A model generated the notes under the pieces. It made no database searches. It was not told the origin of the DNA and saw only the letters and a list, made by a program, of their open reading frames with translations. The position numbers were made by a program, and so were the translations under genes. From the NCBI GenBank assembly GCA_020052115.1, contig JAGVPR010000321.1, positions 1-10,633 on the forward strand: a stretch of 10,633 bases of DNA, in the 5' to 3' direction. Source of the stretch: Candidatus Eiseniibacteriota bacterium (GTDB taxonomy: Bacteria; Eisenbacteria; RBG-16-71-46; JAGVPR01). Every line of letters starts with the position of its first letter. Positions within the stretch are counted from its first letter, which is position 1. Positions 4,762-10,633 of the stretch are shown here, one piece after another.

Positions 4762-7700
4762 ATGGCGATCAACCTGCCCCCGCGGTATCGAATCCTGTCG
4801 CGCATGGGCGAAGGCTCGGCAGGCACGGTCTTTCGTGTGATGGACCAGGCCGATGGGTGCGAGCGCGCGCTGAAGCTGCTGCGGGGCGAACAGCGCTCGG
4901 ATCTCGCCCGCGAGTTCGAGCTCCTGCGCTCGTTGCGGCATCCGGGGCTGGTCGGGGTTCACGACTTCGGCTGGTCGGATGACGGCCCGTTCTTCACGAT
5001 GGACGTGTGTGAGGGAAGCGAGCCGCGAGAGAGCGGTCTCGCGCCGCCCGATCCTCGTTTCTACGGAGCCTTAGCCTCTGTCCTTCGCGCGCTGCAGTTC
5101 CTCCATTCGCGACGCCTGGTCCACGGCGATCTCAAGCCGGGGAACATCCGGCTGCGGAATGTCGAGACGGGCTCTCCGCCGGCGATCCTCCTTGATTTCG
5201 GGCTCTCCCACGATGTCCACGACAGACGCCGCGGTGGAACCGTCGAGTACATGGCTCCGGAGGTGGCGTCGGACATGGCGTCGGATCACCGGGCGGATCT
5301 CTACTCCCTGGGCGTGGTCGTCTACGAGTGGATTGCGGGGCTGCTTCCTTTCCGCGGAGATCCGTACGAGGTGTTGAGGGCGCACGCATTCGATGCGCCC
5401 CCACCGCTTCTGGCTGTCGCGCCGGGGACGCCGCCCGCGGTGTCGCGCCTGGTTGAGTCGCTGCTTGCGAAGGATCCACGAAGGAGGCCGGACAGCGCGA
5501 ACGCGGTGATCGAGCGGTTGAACTCCGACCTGGGTCTCTCTCTGGCTGTCGAACCAGGGCGCGTCGCCCCCGGCAGCGCGTCGCGTCTGCCGCTCGTCGG
5601 GCGGGAGGCGGAGGGTCAAGCGATCCGGCGTTTCCTCGAGGAGCTCAATGCCGGTTCCGCGGAGCCCGTGTTCCTGATCGCGGGGCCGCCCGGAGTTGGG
5701 AAGAGCCGTCTGGTCGAGGAGGCTCGGGCGCTCGGGCAGATGGCGGGGTTTCATGTCTCGGTGACGCGGGCGGAGACGCCGATCGCGGAGTGGGCGAGAG
5801 CCCTTGACGGAGAGCCTGCCGGAGTGATGAGCGGCGCCTCCGCGGTCGCGCGGCTTCTCCGGCTGCATCCGAGGCCGGCGCTCTTCGTGGCGGATGATGC
5901 GCAGCTACTCGATGCGGCCGCTCTGGAAGACCTGGTATCCGTGGCGCGCTATCTGGCTGCGGACCGGGAGGGCGGCGGGGAGTGGGCAGGATCCGCGCTT
6001 CTTCTGGCTCTGCGGGCGGCGGAGGGCGGAATCGAGGAGTCTCTTTGTTCGGCCGACATCGCATGCCGGCGACTCGACGTCCTCCCTCTCGGGTCGCGCG
6101 GGGTCGATTCCTACCTGCGGGAGGCGCTCGGCCTCACAGAGATTTCCTCCCGGCTGGCCGAAGGAGTACTTCAGCAGACAGGGGGGCTCCCGGCGCTGCT
6201 CGTGCTGGCCGCCGAGCGGCTCACGGCGCACATGACCGATGAGGGGGCCGTCGGCTTGGCCGATCGCGTCGAGTCCGGTCTGAGTCTTCCGCCGGATGCG
6301 GCGGGGGCGCTGGATGAGAGGGCGCGCAAGCTGGGCGGGACCGCGAAGCTCGTTCTCGCGGCGTGCGGGCTCGTCCCCTCCGGACTCGCGACCGACCTGG
6401 TGCACGATCTCTGTTCGCGAATCCGCGTCGGGGCGGACTCGTGGGACGCATTGAGGAGCTTGGAGCGTGACGGCTGGATCGTTCGCTCGGGAGTGGAGGT
6501 TCGAGCTGCCGGGCTGGCCGCGCAACGGGTGCTCCGGCTCATGGATGCCGCAGAGGTGGCCGAGATTGCGAGCGCTCTCGCGGTGCTGTGTGAAAAGGCG
6601 GGTCTCTCCCAAGCGGTCGTGTATTCGCTGGATCTGGTCGGCATCGAAGAGGAACGCGCACGCGGCGCGGCCCGCGCTCTCTTGGCGAGCGAGACAGGGC
6701 TCGGGGCGCGCGAGAGAGAGCGCCTGCTCGAGGTCGCGTGCCGGAGGTTCGACCTTACGCGTGACGAGGAGTTCCACGTCAGTCTGTCGGTCGCGCTTGC
6801 GCTGGCGAAAATGGAGCTTGGCCTCAGCGAACAGGCCGGCGCGCTGCTTGAGCGTCTTCTGGATCTGCCGCGTCTCGGGAGCGCTGTGAGATCGCGGCTC
6901 GAGGTTCATCTCGGGCGGACTTGCAGAATGAGGGGCAAGCTCACCGAAGCGGCGGCGCTCTATGAAGAGGTTCTTGCGGGAGGGGAACTCGACGCCGAGA
7001 TGATCGCGGAAGCGGAGTCGGATCTGGCGGTGGTCGAGAGACGAATGGGGAGGCTGTCGGATTCGATCGCGCGAAGCGAGAGACTGCTGGCGACCGGTGC
7101 GCCGGAGCTGAAGAAGGTGCGGGGGCGGGTGCTGGGGAATTTGGGCTGGGCGATTGGGCAGGGAGGGGATCGACTGAAATCCGTGGATCTCTTCCGGATG
7201 GCCGCCGCGGAGCATCGGGCGACCGGAGATGCGCACGAAGGAGTGACTGCCGACTACAATGCTGGCGCAGGGCTGCTCGAGATCGGGCTGCTGAGAAGCG
7301 CCGCCCGCATGCTGGAGTCGGTGGGCCAGGAAAGTGAGCGACTGGGCATTCCTCGTGGTCGCCTCTTCTCCACGCATGGCCTGGCTACCTGCGCGATCAT
7401 GTCGGGAGATCTCGTCATCGCGAGAGAACTGCTGCGCGACGCAACGCGCCTCGCCGGCCGCTTGGGTGAGGGCCAACTACGGATCAGTGCGTGGACTGAT
7501 GAAGCGTGGATCCAGGCCGAGATGGCCGACTACGACGGTGCGCTAGAGACGCTTCGGCAGGCCGAGATTTCCGTGGCGACGGGACTGGACGCGCGCTTCA
7601 GGGCGCAGATTCCGTTACATCGGGGGGAGACTCTTGCGCGCCTTGGGGACAAGGAGGGTGCGTCCAGCGCGTTCGAGGAAGCGGTGCGCTTTGCCGCAGG

Positions 7701-8268
7701 TGAGGAGGCTGTCTGGTCGCGTGAATTGCGCCTATGGCAGCGTTGGGGGACGGCGGGCTCTGTTGCGGGGGATCTCAGAGGAGAGGTTGAGTACTTCAAG
7801 GTGAGTCACTCGGGCTGGTGGTATGCGCTCAGCAAGTATCTCGTCGCCGATCTTGCGCTTCGCGAAGGTGATGCTCCTGGGGCGATCTCCTATCTCGAGA
7901 TGTCGGGGGATCCCGGCGAGGACGATATCGGACTGTCCTTCGGAATCCTCCGCTCGCGCGCGCTCTTGACTCGAGGTCGAGCGTTCGAGCAGCAGGCGTC
8001 CGTCGAACGAGCGCTTCAGGACTACGAAGAGGCACTCGCTCTGGCCACGCGATGCTCTCAGAGAGACGAGGCATGGCAGGCTGAAGCGCGACTCGGGCTC
8101 CTGCTCCTGGGCCGACCGAATCGAGGCTCTGCGGTTGTCCACTTGCGGAGCGCCCTGGCCACGCTCACGAGCACAGCCGGGAAGCTCGGAACGCAAACGC
8201 GCGGCGTCTTCCTTCGCCAGGCCGACCGCGCGATTCTGTTATCGCGAATGGCGGAAGCTCTCCAATAA
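4762..8268 (+). CDS. Ser/Thr protein kinase fused to STAND ATPase and TPR array
   Basis: An 1168-residue cytoplasmic signalling protein with no membrane segment. The Hanks-type kinase domain covers about 9-255: glycine loop GEGSAGTVF (16-24), Lys38 in ALKLL, Glu51 or Glu53 in the C helix, catalytic loop HGDLKPGN (121-128), DFG (145-147), activation segment GTVEYMAPE (159-167). Catalytic residues are kept, but HRD is HGD (a non-RD kinase). A STAND-type ATPase follows (about 276-500): VGRE (279-282), Walker A GPPGVGKS (308-315), Walker B ALFVADDAQ (373-381) and GGLP (474-477). A helical region and TPR-like repeats fill about 590-1160. The layout resembles PknK-type regulators, where ligand or partner binding to the repeats is thought to control the ATPase and kinase. 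ATG 4762 has TGAGG (4748-4752) upstream; the next Met15 would cut the first kinase strand. Substrates are unknown. Confidence 0.94.
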   Translation: MAINLPPRYRILSRMGEGSAGTVFRVMDQADGCERALKLLRGEQRSDLAREFELLRSLRHPGLVGVHDFGWSDDGPFFTMDVCEGSEPRESGLAPPDPRFYGALASVLRALQFLHSRRLVHGDLKPGNIRLRNVETGSPPAILLDFGLSHDVHDRRRGGTVEYMAPEVASDMASDHRADLYSLGVVVYEWIAGLLPFRGDPYEVLRAHAFDAPPPLLAVAPGTPPAVSRLVESLLAKDPRRRPDSANAVIERLNSDLGLSLAVEPGRVAPGSASRLPLVGREAEGQAIRRFLEELNAGSAEPVFLIAGPPGVGKSRLVEEARALGQMAGFHVSVTRAETPIAEWARALDGEPAGVMSGASAVARLLRLHPRPALFVADDAQLLDAAALEDLVSVARYLAADREGGGEWAGSALLLALRAAEGGIEESLCSADIACRRLDVLPLGSRGVDSYLREALGLTEISSRLAEGVLQQTGGLPALLVLAAERLTAHMTDEGAVGLADRVESGLSLPPDAAGALDERARKLGGTAKLVLAACGLVPSGLATDLVHDLCSRIRVGADSWDALRSLERDGWIVRSGVEVRAAGLAAQRVLRLMDAAEVAEIASALAVLCEKAGLSQAVVYSLDLVGIEEERARGAARALLASETGLGARERERLLEVACRRFDLTRDEEFHVSLSVALALAKMELGLSEQAGALLERLLDLPRLGSAVRSRLEVHLGRTCRMRGKLTEAAALYEEVLAGGELDAEMIAEAESDLAVVERRMGRLSDSIARSERLLATGAPELKKVRGRVLGNLGWAIGQGGDRLKSVDLFRMAAAEHRATGDAHEGVTADYNAGAGLLEIGLLRSAARMLESVGQESERLGIPRGRLFSTHGLATCAIMSGDLVIARELLRDATRLAGRLGEGQLRISAWTDEAWIQAEMADYDGALETLRQAEISVATGLDARFRAQIPLHRGETLARLGDKEGASSAFEEAVRFAAGEEAVWSRELRLWQRWGTAGSVAGDLRGEVEYFKVSHSGWWYALSKYLVADLALREGDAPGAISYLEMSGDPGEDDIGLSFGILRSRALLTRGRAFEQQASVERALQDYEEALALATRCSQRDEAWQAEARLGLLLLGRPNRGSAVVHLRSALATLTSTAGKLGTQTRGVFLRQADRAILLSRMAEALQ

Positions 8269-8661
8269 GCGGCCCCGGACCACTGGGACACGGCCCCGGC
8301 GCACCCCCGGTATGCGGGTGTTCTCGCGGATCGTGGCTGGTTCCCACCACGCCGCTGCAATCCACATTCAGCCAATGGGTAGGCGGACCGGCGAAGCTCG
8401 CCGCTTCGCGCTTCCGGGGGATTCCACCCACTTGCGCCGCGGCGACGCGAGGTTTCAAGTGAGGCTGCATCATTCATCCACTCCGGCGAGCGGTGAGCCA
8501 CGTTGCACAACCCCTTGCAGGTAATGGCATTGCGATGTCGCCGGCGAGACGTCCGTTTCGATCTCGCTGCACAGGGCTAATCGGAGGGGGCGTGGTCTCC
8601 GCGTTGCTCCATGTGCTTCCCGGAATCGGGCTCGGCAGGGCCCGACACGAGGGAGGCGGCC
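8269..8661. other. 393-bp intergenic region after the kinase gene, no gene supported
   Basis: Open frames here are short, Arg/Pro-rich and lack ribosome sites, so none is called. A hairpin gcgaagc/gcttcgc (8391-8409, 5-base loop) lacks a T-tract. A second, tcgggc/gcccga (8626-8645), lies just ahead of the ribosome site of the next gene. A sequence with sigma-54-like GG/GC spacing (tgg at 8338, gc at 8351) is too degenerate to call. No convincing promoter for the downstream lipoprotein gene was found, although one would be expected here. Confidence 0.4.
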
Positions 8662-8859
8662 ATGGACGGAACTCGGATCGGACGGTTCGTCGCAGCGGCG
8701 ATCTCGGCGGCTCTGCTGGTGCTGTGTGCCGGCGGTTGCAGCGACAACGGCGGTTTCGCTCCCTCCACCAGGGCGGAGACGCTTCAGACCGACGGTGGCG
8801 GCTCAGAGTCACCGGCCATCGGCCAGTGGGACAACCGTAACGACCCGGGCCATCCTTGA
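8662..8859 (+). CDS. Small predicted lipoprotein, 65 aa
   Basis: A short exported protein. Residues 1-25 form a signal peptide with Arg at 5 and 8 and a hydrophobic core (FVAAAISAALLVLCA); a lipobox-like AGGC follows, with Cys26 as the predicted lipidated residue. Ala at -3 is less usual than Leu, so lipidation is likely but not certain. The mature part is only about 40 residues, polar and Gly/Ser/Asp-rich with no recognised domain (QTDGGGSESP, then a Trp-Asp-Asn segment near the end). ATG 8662 has a strong GGGAGG site (8651-8656) with 5-base spacing; an upstream in-frame ATG at 8611 would add residues before the signal peptide and has no such site. A large hairpin follows 61 bases after the stop. 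The function is unknown. Confidence 0.65.
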   Translation: MDGTRIGRFVAAAISAALLVLCAGGCSDNGGFAPSTRAETLQTDGGGSESPAIGQWDNRNDPGHP

Positions 8860-8920
8860 CCGCTTCTCTCATCCGCCGCCGCGCCCCCGGGCGGTGGCGG
8901 GATATCGCCTCCTCCCCCCG

Positions 8921-8951
8921 GAAGGGCGGGGCCTGCAAGGTCCCGCCCTTC
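8921..8951 (+). terminator. Strong hairpin terminator after the lipoprotein gene
   Basis: gaagggcggg (8921-8930) pairs perfectly with cccgcccttc (8942-8951). The stem continues through a G-U pair and cct/agg to a 3-base loop gca, giving 14 pairs in all. Downstream is only gcctttcc, a poor T-tract, so termination may be partial. An imperfect hairpin at about 8888-8920 precedes it. The -10 box of the DUF507 operon begins 18 bases later. Confidence 0.65.
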
Positions 8952-8965
8952 GCCTTTCCATCGCG

Positions 8966-8974
8966 TGCTATATT
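8966..8974 (+). promoter_or_regulatory. Candidate extended -10 promoter of the DUF507 operon
   Basis: TGC followed by TATATT (8969-8974) fits an extended -10 element, and no good -35 is visible. The start would be near 8981, giving a leader of about 24 bases with GAGGAGGT (8993-9000) ahead of the ATG at 9005. Confidence 0.5.
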
Positions 8975-9004
8975 CTCTGCCGGTGCGTGCGCGAGGAGGT
9001 CGCG

Positions 9005-9286
9005 ATGCGGATGTCGTCTCGCAAGGTGCAGTACCTGGCCGAGAAGATCATCGAGCAGCTCAGTGACAAGCTGAAGGCCAAGTGGCCCGAGGGGGAGCAG
9101 ACTGCCGTCCAGGCCATCGTCGCGGCCATCCGCGAGGATCTCGAGATCGAAGAGGAGATCGACCGCGAGGCGGAGAAGTACATTGACGAGAACCTGCGTC
9201 GCATCGAGCGCGAAAACATGGACCTGTATGTCCTGAGGAAGAAGATTCGCGAAGAACTGGCGCGAAAGCGCGGGGTGGTTCTGTGA
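9005..9286 (+). CDS. DUF507 family protein, first tandem copy
   Basis: A 93-residue highly charged, helical cytoplasmic protein of the DUF507 family (PF04368), a family of about 90-190 residues with no established function. It shows the family pattern: an N-terminal segment MRMSSRKVQYLAEKI, then a central acidic stretch REDLEIEEEIDREAEKYI (about 43-60) and a basic C-terminus (LRKKIREELARKRG). ATG 9005 is set by the strong GAGGAGGT (8993-9000, 5-base spacing); the frame stays open upstream, but the promoter and terminator there rule out a longer protein. Compared with its downstream paralogue it lacks the typical PEGSxEW motif before the last helix and has ERENMDLYVL there instead, so it is the divergent member of the pair. 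The next gene starts 28 bases after its stop, in an operon. Confidence 0.88.
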   Translation: MRMSSRKVQYLAEKIIEQLSDKLKAKWPEGEQTAVQAIVAAIREDLEIEEEIDREAEKYIDENLRRIERENMDLYVLRKKIREELARKRGVVL

Positions 9287-9314
9287 GGCCGGCAACTTCC
9301 TCGGGGGGGGCGTC

Positions 9315-9599
9315 GTGAGGCTGAGCGAGCGCCGGGTTCACCAGATCGCCCGACGGATCGCCGATCGCCTCCTGGAAGGCGATCTCGTCGAAGCGGATCT
9401 CCCCGAAGGGCGGCTAGGCGAGGTCGTGGAGTCCATCATTCTCCTGGATCTCAGGATCGAGGACGAGATAGACGCCGAAGCGATCGAGCGCATCCGATCT
9501 TACTCGCGGCAGATTCCCGAGGGTTCCTCCGAGTGGATGATCCTCATGGACAAGTTCCGCGATGAGATCGCCAGGCGCCGCCGATACGTGTTCGGCTGA
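9315..9599 (+). CDS. DUF507 family protein, second tandem copy
   Basis: A 94-residue DUF507 protein, closer to the family consensus than its upstream neighbour. It begins MRLSERRVHQIARRIADRLL, has the acidic centre LRIEDEIDAEAIERI and the characteristic PEGSSEWMILMDKFRDEI before a basic end ARRRRYVFG. The start is a GTG at 9315. The only ribosome site is the run of eight G residues (9303-9310) just upstream, so initiation may be weak or coupled to translation of the first copy. The homopolymer is also a likely site of sequencing or replication slippage, but it lies outside the coding frame. The two copies probably arose by duplication and may form a heteromer; that is inference. Two terminator hairpins follow. 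Confidence 0.9.
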   Translation: MRLSERRVHQIARRIADRLLEGDLVEADLPEGRLGEVVESIILLDLRIEDEIDAEAIERIRSYSRQIPEGSSEWMILMDKFRDEIARRRRYVFG

Positions 9600-9604
9600 T
9601 CGAA

Positions 9605-9670
9605 GCGCGGCCGGATCGAGGTCCGGCCGCGCGACGGCGACACCGGGCGCGGGACGTAAACCCCGCGCCC
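9605..9670. terminator. Double hairpin between convergent genes
   Basis: Two GC-rich stems follow the DUF507 operon. gcgcggccgga (9605-9615) pairs with tccggccgcgc (9622-9632), 11 bp with a 6-base loop. gggcgcggg (9645-9653) pairs with cccgcgccc (9662-9670), 9 bp with an 8-base loop, and is followed by ttcgcgtttc. Neither has a true T-tract, but they sit between the stops of convergent genes (9599 and 9684) and could act in both directions. Confidence 0.6.
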
Positions 9671-9683
9671 TTCGCGTTTCGGA

Positions 9684-9872
9684 TCAGCAGGGCATTCCGG
9701 CGACGGCCTCACACACGACGCATCGCAGGCACGCCCAGAATCCGTGACAGTTCATGCACCCGGCGTTGAGGGCCGTGCCGTCTCGAGCCGCGGCAAAGGC
9801 CACGGCCGGCACGATCGTCATGAGCGCCAGGTTTACAGCGCCGAGCAGCATCCACCGACTTTTCCACCACAT
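9684..9872 (-). CDS. Exported Cys-rich mini-protein with CxxCH motif, 62 aa
   Basis: A short secreted or periplasmic peptide. From ATG 9872 it has a basic N-terminus (MWWKSRW), a hydrophobic core (about 8-28, LLGAVNLALMTIVPAVAFA) and a likely signal-peptidase site near AFA-A. The mature part of about 33 residues holds six cysteines spaced C-x2-C-x5-C-x2-C-x2-C-x7-C, the first pair being CMNCH, a CxxCH as used for covalent haem attachment. Three CxxC units fit metal or Fe-S binding, disulfides or a very small haem peptide; there is no clear Met/His second ligand beyond a Met near the end. I do not recognise the family. The upstream gene stops 2 bases before this ATG, and the ribosome site GGGAGG (9886-9881) lies inside that gene, so the two are coupled. 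A GTG at 9878 (GTGA overlap) is the alternative start, but is too close to the ribosome site. Confidence 0.65.
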   Translation of the reverse strand: MWWKSRWMLLGAVNLALMTIVPAVAFAAARDGTALNAGCMNCHGFWACLRCVVCEAVAGMPC

Positions 9873-9874
9873 CC

Positions 9875-10633
9875 TCACTCCCTCCCATCGAGGTCGGCGT
9901 CACTGTCGGGGGGCGTCGGCGAAAGCGGACGGGGTCTTCCCGGCGGTTCGGAGCGCAACGTCGAAGCCGCCAGGAAGTCGCGGGCGAGAATGGCCCCGTC
10001 CAGAGGTCGAAGGATCACGCGCGCCATGACCGGCGCGCTGGAGCTTGAACAGCCGCAGTCCGCTGCCTGGAATTTGACGGCCCAGTAGTAGCCTTGTCCC
10101 TCCTCGTACGTCAAGAGGGCGGATCGGGAGATCCGCCGCTTGGCGAAGCGCCGAATGAAGGCCGCGACGGCGGGATCAGCCGCCGCTTCTTCGATGGCGC
10201 GCGGCCCGTCCAGAACCTCCGGGAGAAACGGCGTGAATGGATCCGCGAGAGTGACGGCGATCGCGGAATCCGGTGAGTCGCCGCCACGCAGGAAGCGCAC
10301 GGCCCTCTGGGCGAGACTTTGCGGTGAGAAGGGCGCGAGGTGCGCTTCGGCGACGCGCGAATCTTCACCGAGGAGGAGGAACGCCGGCAGGACGGGGAGC
10401 CGCCTGCGAAGCCAGTTCGCGAGGTGCGGCTGGGCCGCCTGTTTGTCCGGCTCGTCTCCGGGCGGCCCGCCGCGCTCAGCGGTCGCGAGCACTTGAATGC
10501 GGCCGGGGCACGCCTCCTCGATCATTTCCGCGGCCGACGAGGCCCAGAAGTCCTCGACGGAGTCTTCGCCGAGCACCAGAAGCACGCGCCGCCCCTCGGC
10601 CACGGGAGCGAGGGCGTCGGGTGGCAGGCGCTC
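9875..10633 (-). CDS. Unrecognised protein, partial; runs in from right edge
   Basis: The frame is open to the right edge, giving at least 252 residues; a GTG at 10603 is a possible internal start, but the true start is probably outside the window. I do not recognise the family. The N-terminal part alternates strands and helices (VLLVLGED, then RIQVLATAERGG, then PVLPAFLLLGEDSRVAEAHLAPFS), which is reminiscent of a thioredoxin-like fold, but there is no CxxC at the expected place; this is a weak suggestion. The middle is helical and basic (FIRRFAKRRISRSALLTYEEG). Near the end is YYWAVKFQAADCGCSSSS, with a Cys-Gly-Cys, then a strand pair ARVILRPLDGAILARDF, and a Pro/Ser/Asp-rich tail. No signal peptide is visible in this part. 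It is followed and translationally coupled to the Cys-rich peptide gene, so the two may act together. Confidence 0.75.
   Translation of the reverse strand, partial: ERLPPDALAPVAEGRRVLLVLGEDSVEDFWASSAAEMIEEACPGRIQVLATAERGGPPGDEPDKQAAQPHLANWLRRRLPVLPAFLLLGEDSRVAEAHLAPFSPQSLAQRAVRFLRGGDSPDSAIAVTLADPFTPFLPEVLDGPRAIEEAAADPAVAAFIRRFAKRRISRSALLTYEEGQGYYWAVKFQAADCGCSSSSAPVMARVILRPLDGAILARDFLAASTLRSEPPGRPRPLSPTPPDSDADLDGRE

Noticed and set aside
5905..7476. 523-codon minus-strand open frame
   Set aside because: It lies wholly antisense to the kinase-STAND-TPR gene, its translation is Arg/Pro/Gln-rich with no motif, and it is explained by the GC-rich codon bias of the real gene.
8338..8352. Sigma-54 (-24/-12) promoter
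   Set aside because: The GG/GC spacing fits, but the remaining consensus bases are mostly wrong; no good sigma-54 site was found anywhere in the window.
8493..8840. 115-codon plus-strand frame before the lipoprotein
   Set aside because: It has no ribosome site, overlaps the lipoprotein gene, and its composition matches a frame shadow.
8726..9004. Longer N-terminus for the first DUF507 gene (start at 8726)
   Set aside because: It would overlap the lipoprotein gene, the 14-pair hairpin and the promoter; the strong ribosome site points to ATG 9005.
9709..9903. 64-codon minus-strand frame overlapping the Cys-rich peptide
   Set aside because: It is a frame shadow without signal peptide or ribosome site, whereas the alternative frame has both.

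Overview
The window is a GC-rich, gene-dense stretch of bacterial chromosome. No mobile element, CRISPR array, rRNA or tRNA was recognised. The gene set (a LexA/DinB SOS pair, a bacterial deoxyhypusine-synthase-like enzyme, a GAF-type sigma-54 activator, a soluble Ser/Thr kinase fused to a STAND ATPase and TPRs, tandem DUF507 proteins, a small lipoprotein and a Cys-rich exported peptide) suggests a Gram-negative bacterium of a deep, GC-rich lineage, for example Myxococcota or other former Deltaproteobacteria, or an Eisenbacteria-like phylum. That placement is inference from gene content only.

Left part (1-2146, minus strand): a deoxyhypusine-synthase-family gene, then lexA, then the 5' part of a Y-family DNA polymerase gene (dinB) that runs off the left edge. 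lexA and dinB overlap by ATGA and look like one SOS operon. The short lexA upstream region carries three heptamers at an exact 11-bp period over a candidate promoter, which would make the lexA transcript almost leaderless.

Middle (2147-8268, plus strand): a divergent intergenic region with two candidate sigma-70 promoters and a 13-bp direct repeat leads into a GAF-AAA+-Fis sigma-54 activator (561 aa). It is followed by about 730 bp without a large gene. In that stretch a 24-codon hydrophobic micro-ORF sits behind a near-perfect Shine-Dalgarno sequence and is followed by two hairpins and a textbook intrinsic terminator, so it looks like a separate small transcription unit. A perfect TATAAT then precedes an 1168-aa protein kinase-STAND ATPase-TPR protein. 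The activator, micro-ORF and kinase are adjacent and could form a signalling module, but nothing in the sequence proves a functional link.

Right part (8269-10633): a roughly 390-bp gap, a 65-aa predicted lipoprotein, a strong hairpin, two tandem DUF507 genes in one operon, and a double-hairpin terminator region. Convergent to these, on the minus strand, lie an unrecognised protein that runs in from the right edge and, directly coupled behind it, a 62-aa exported peptide with six clustered cysteines including one CxxCH.
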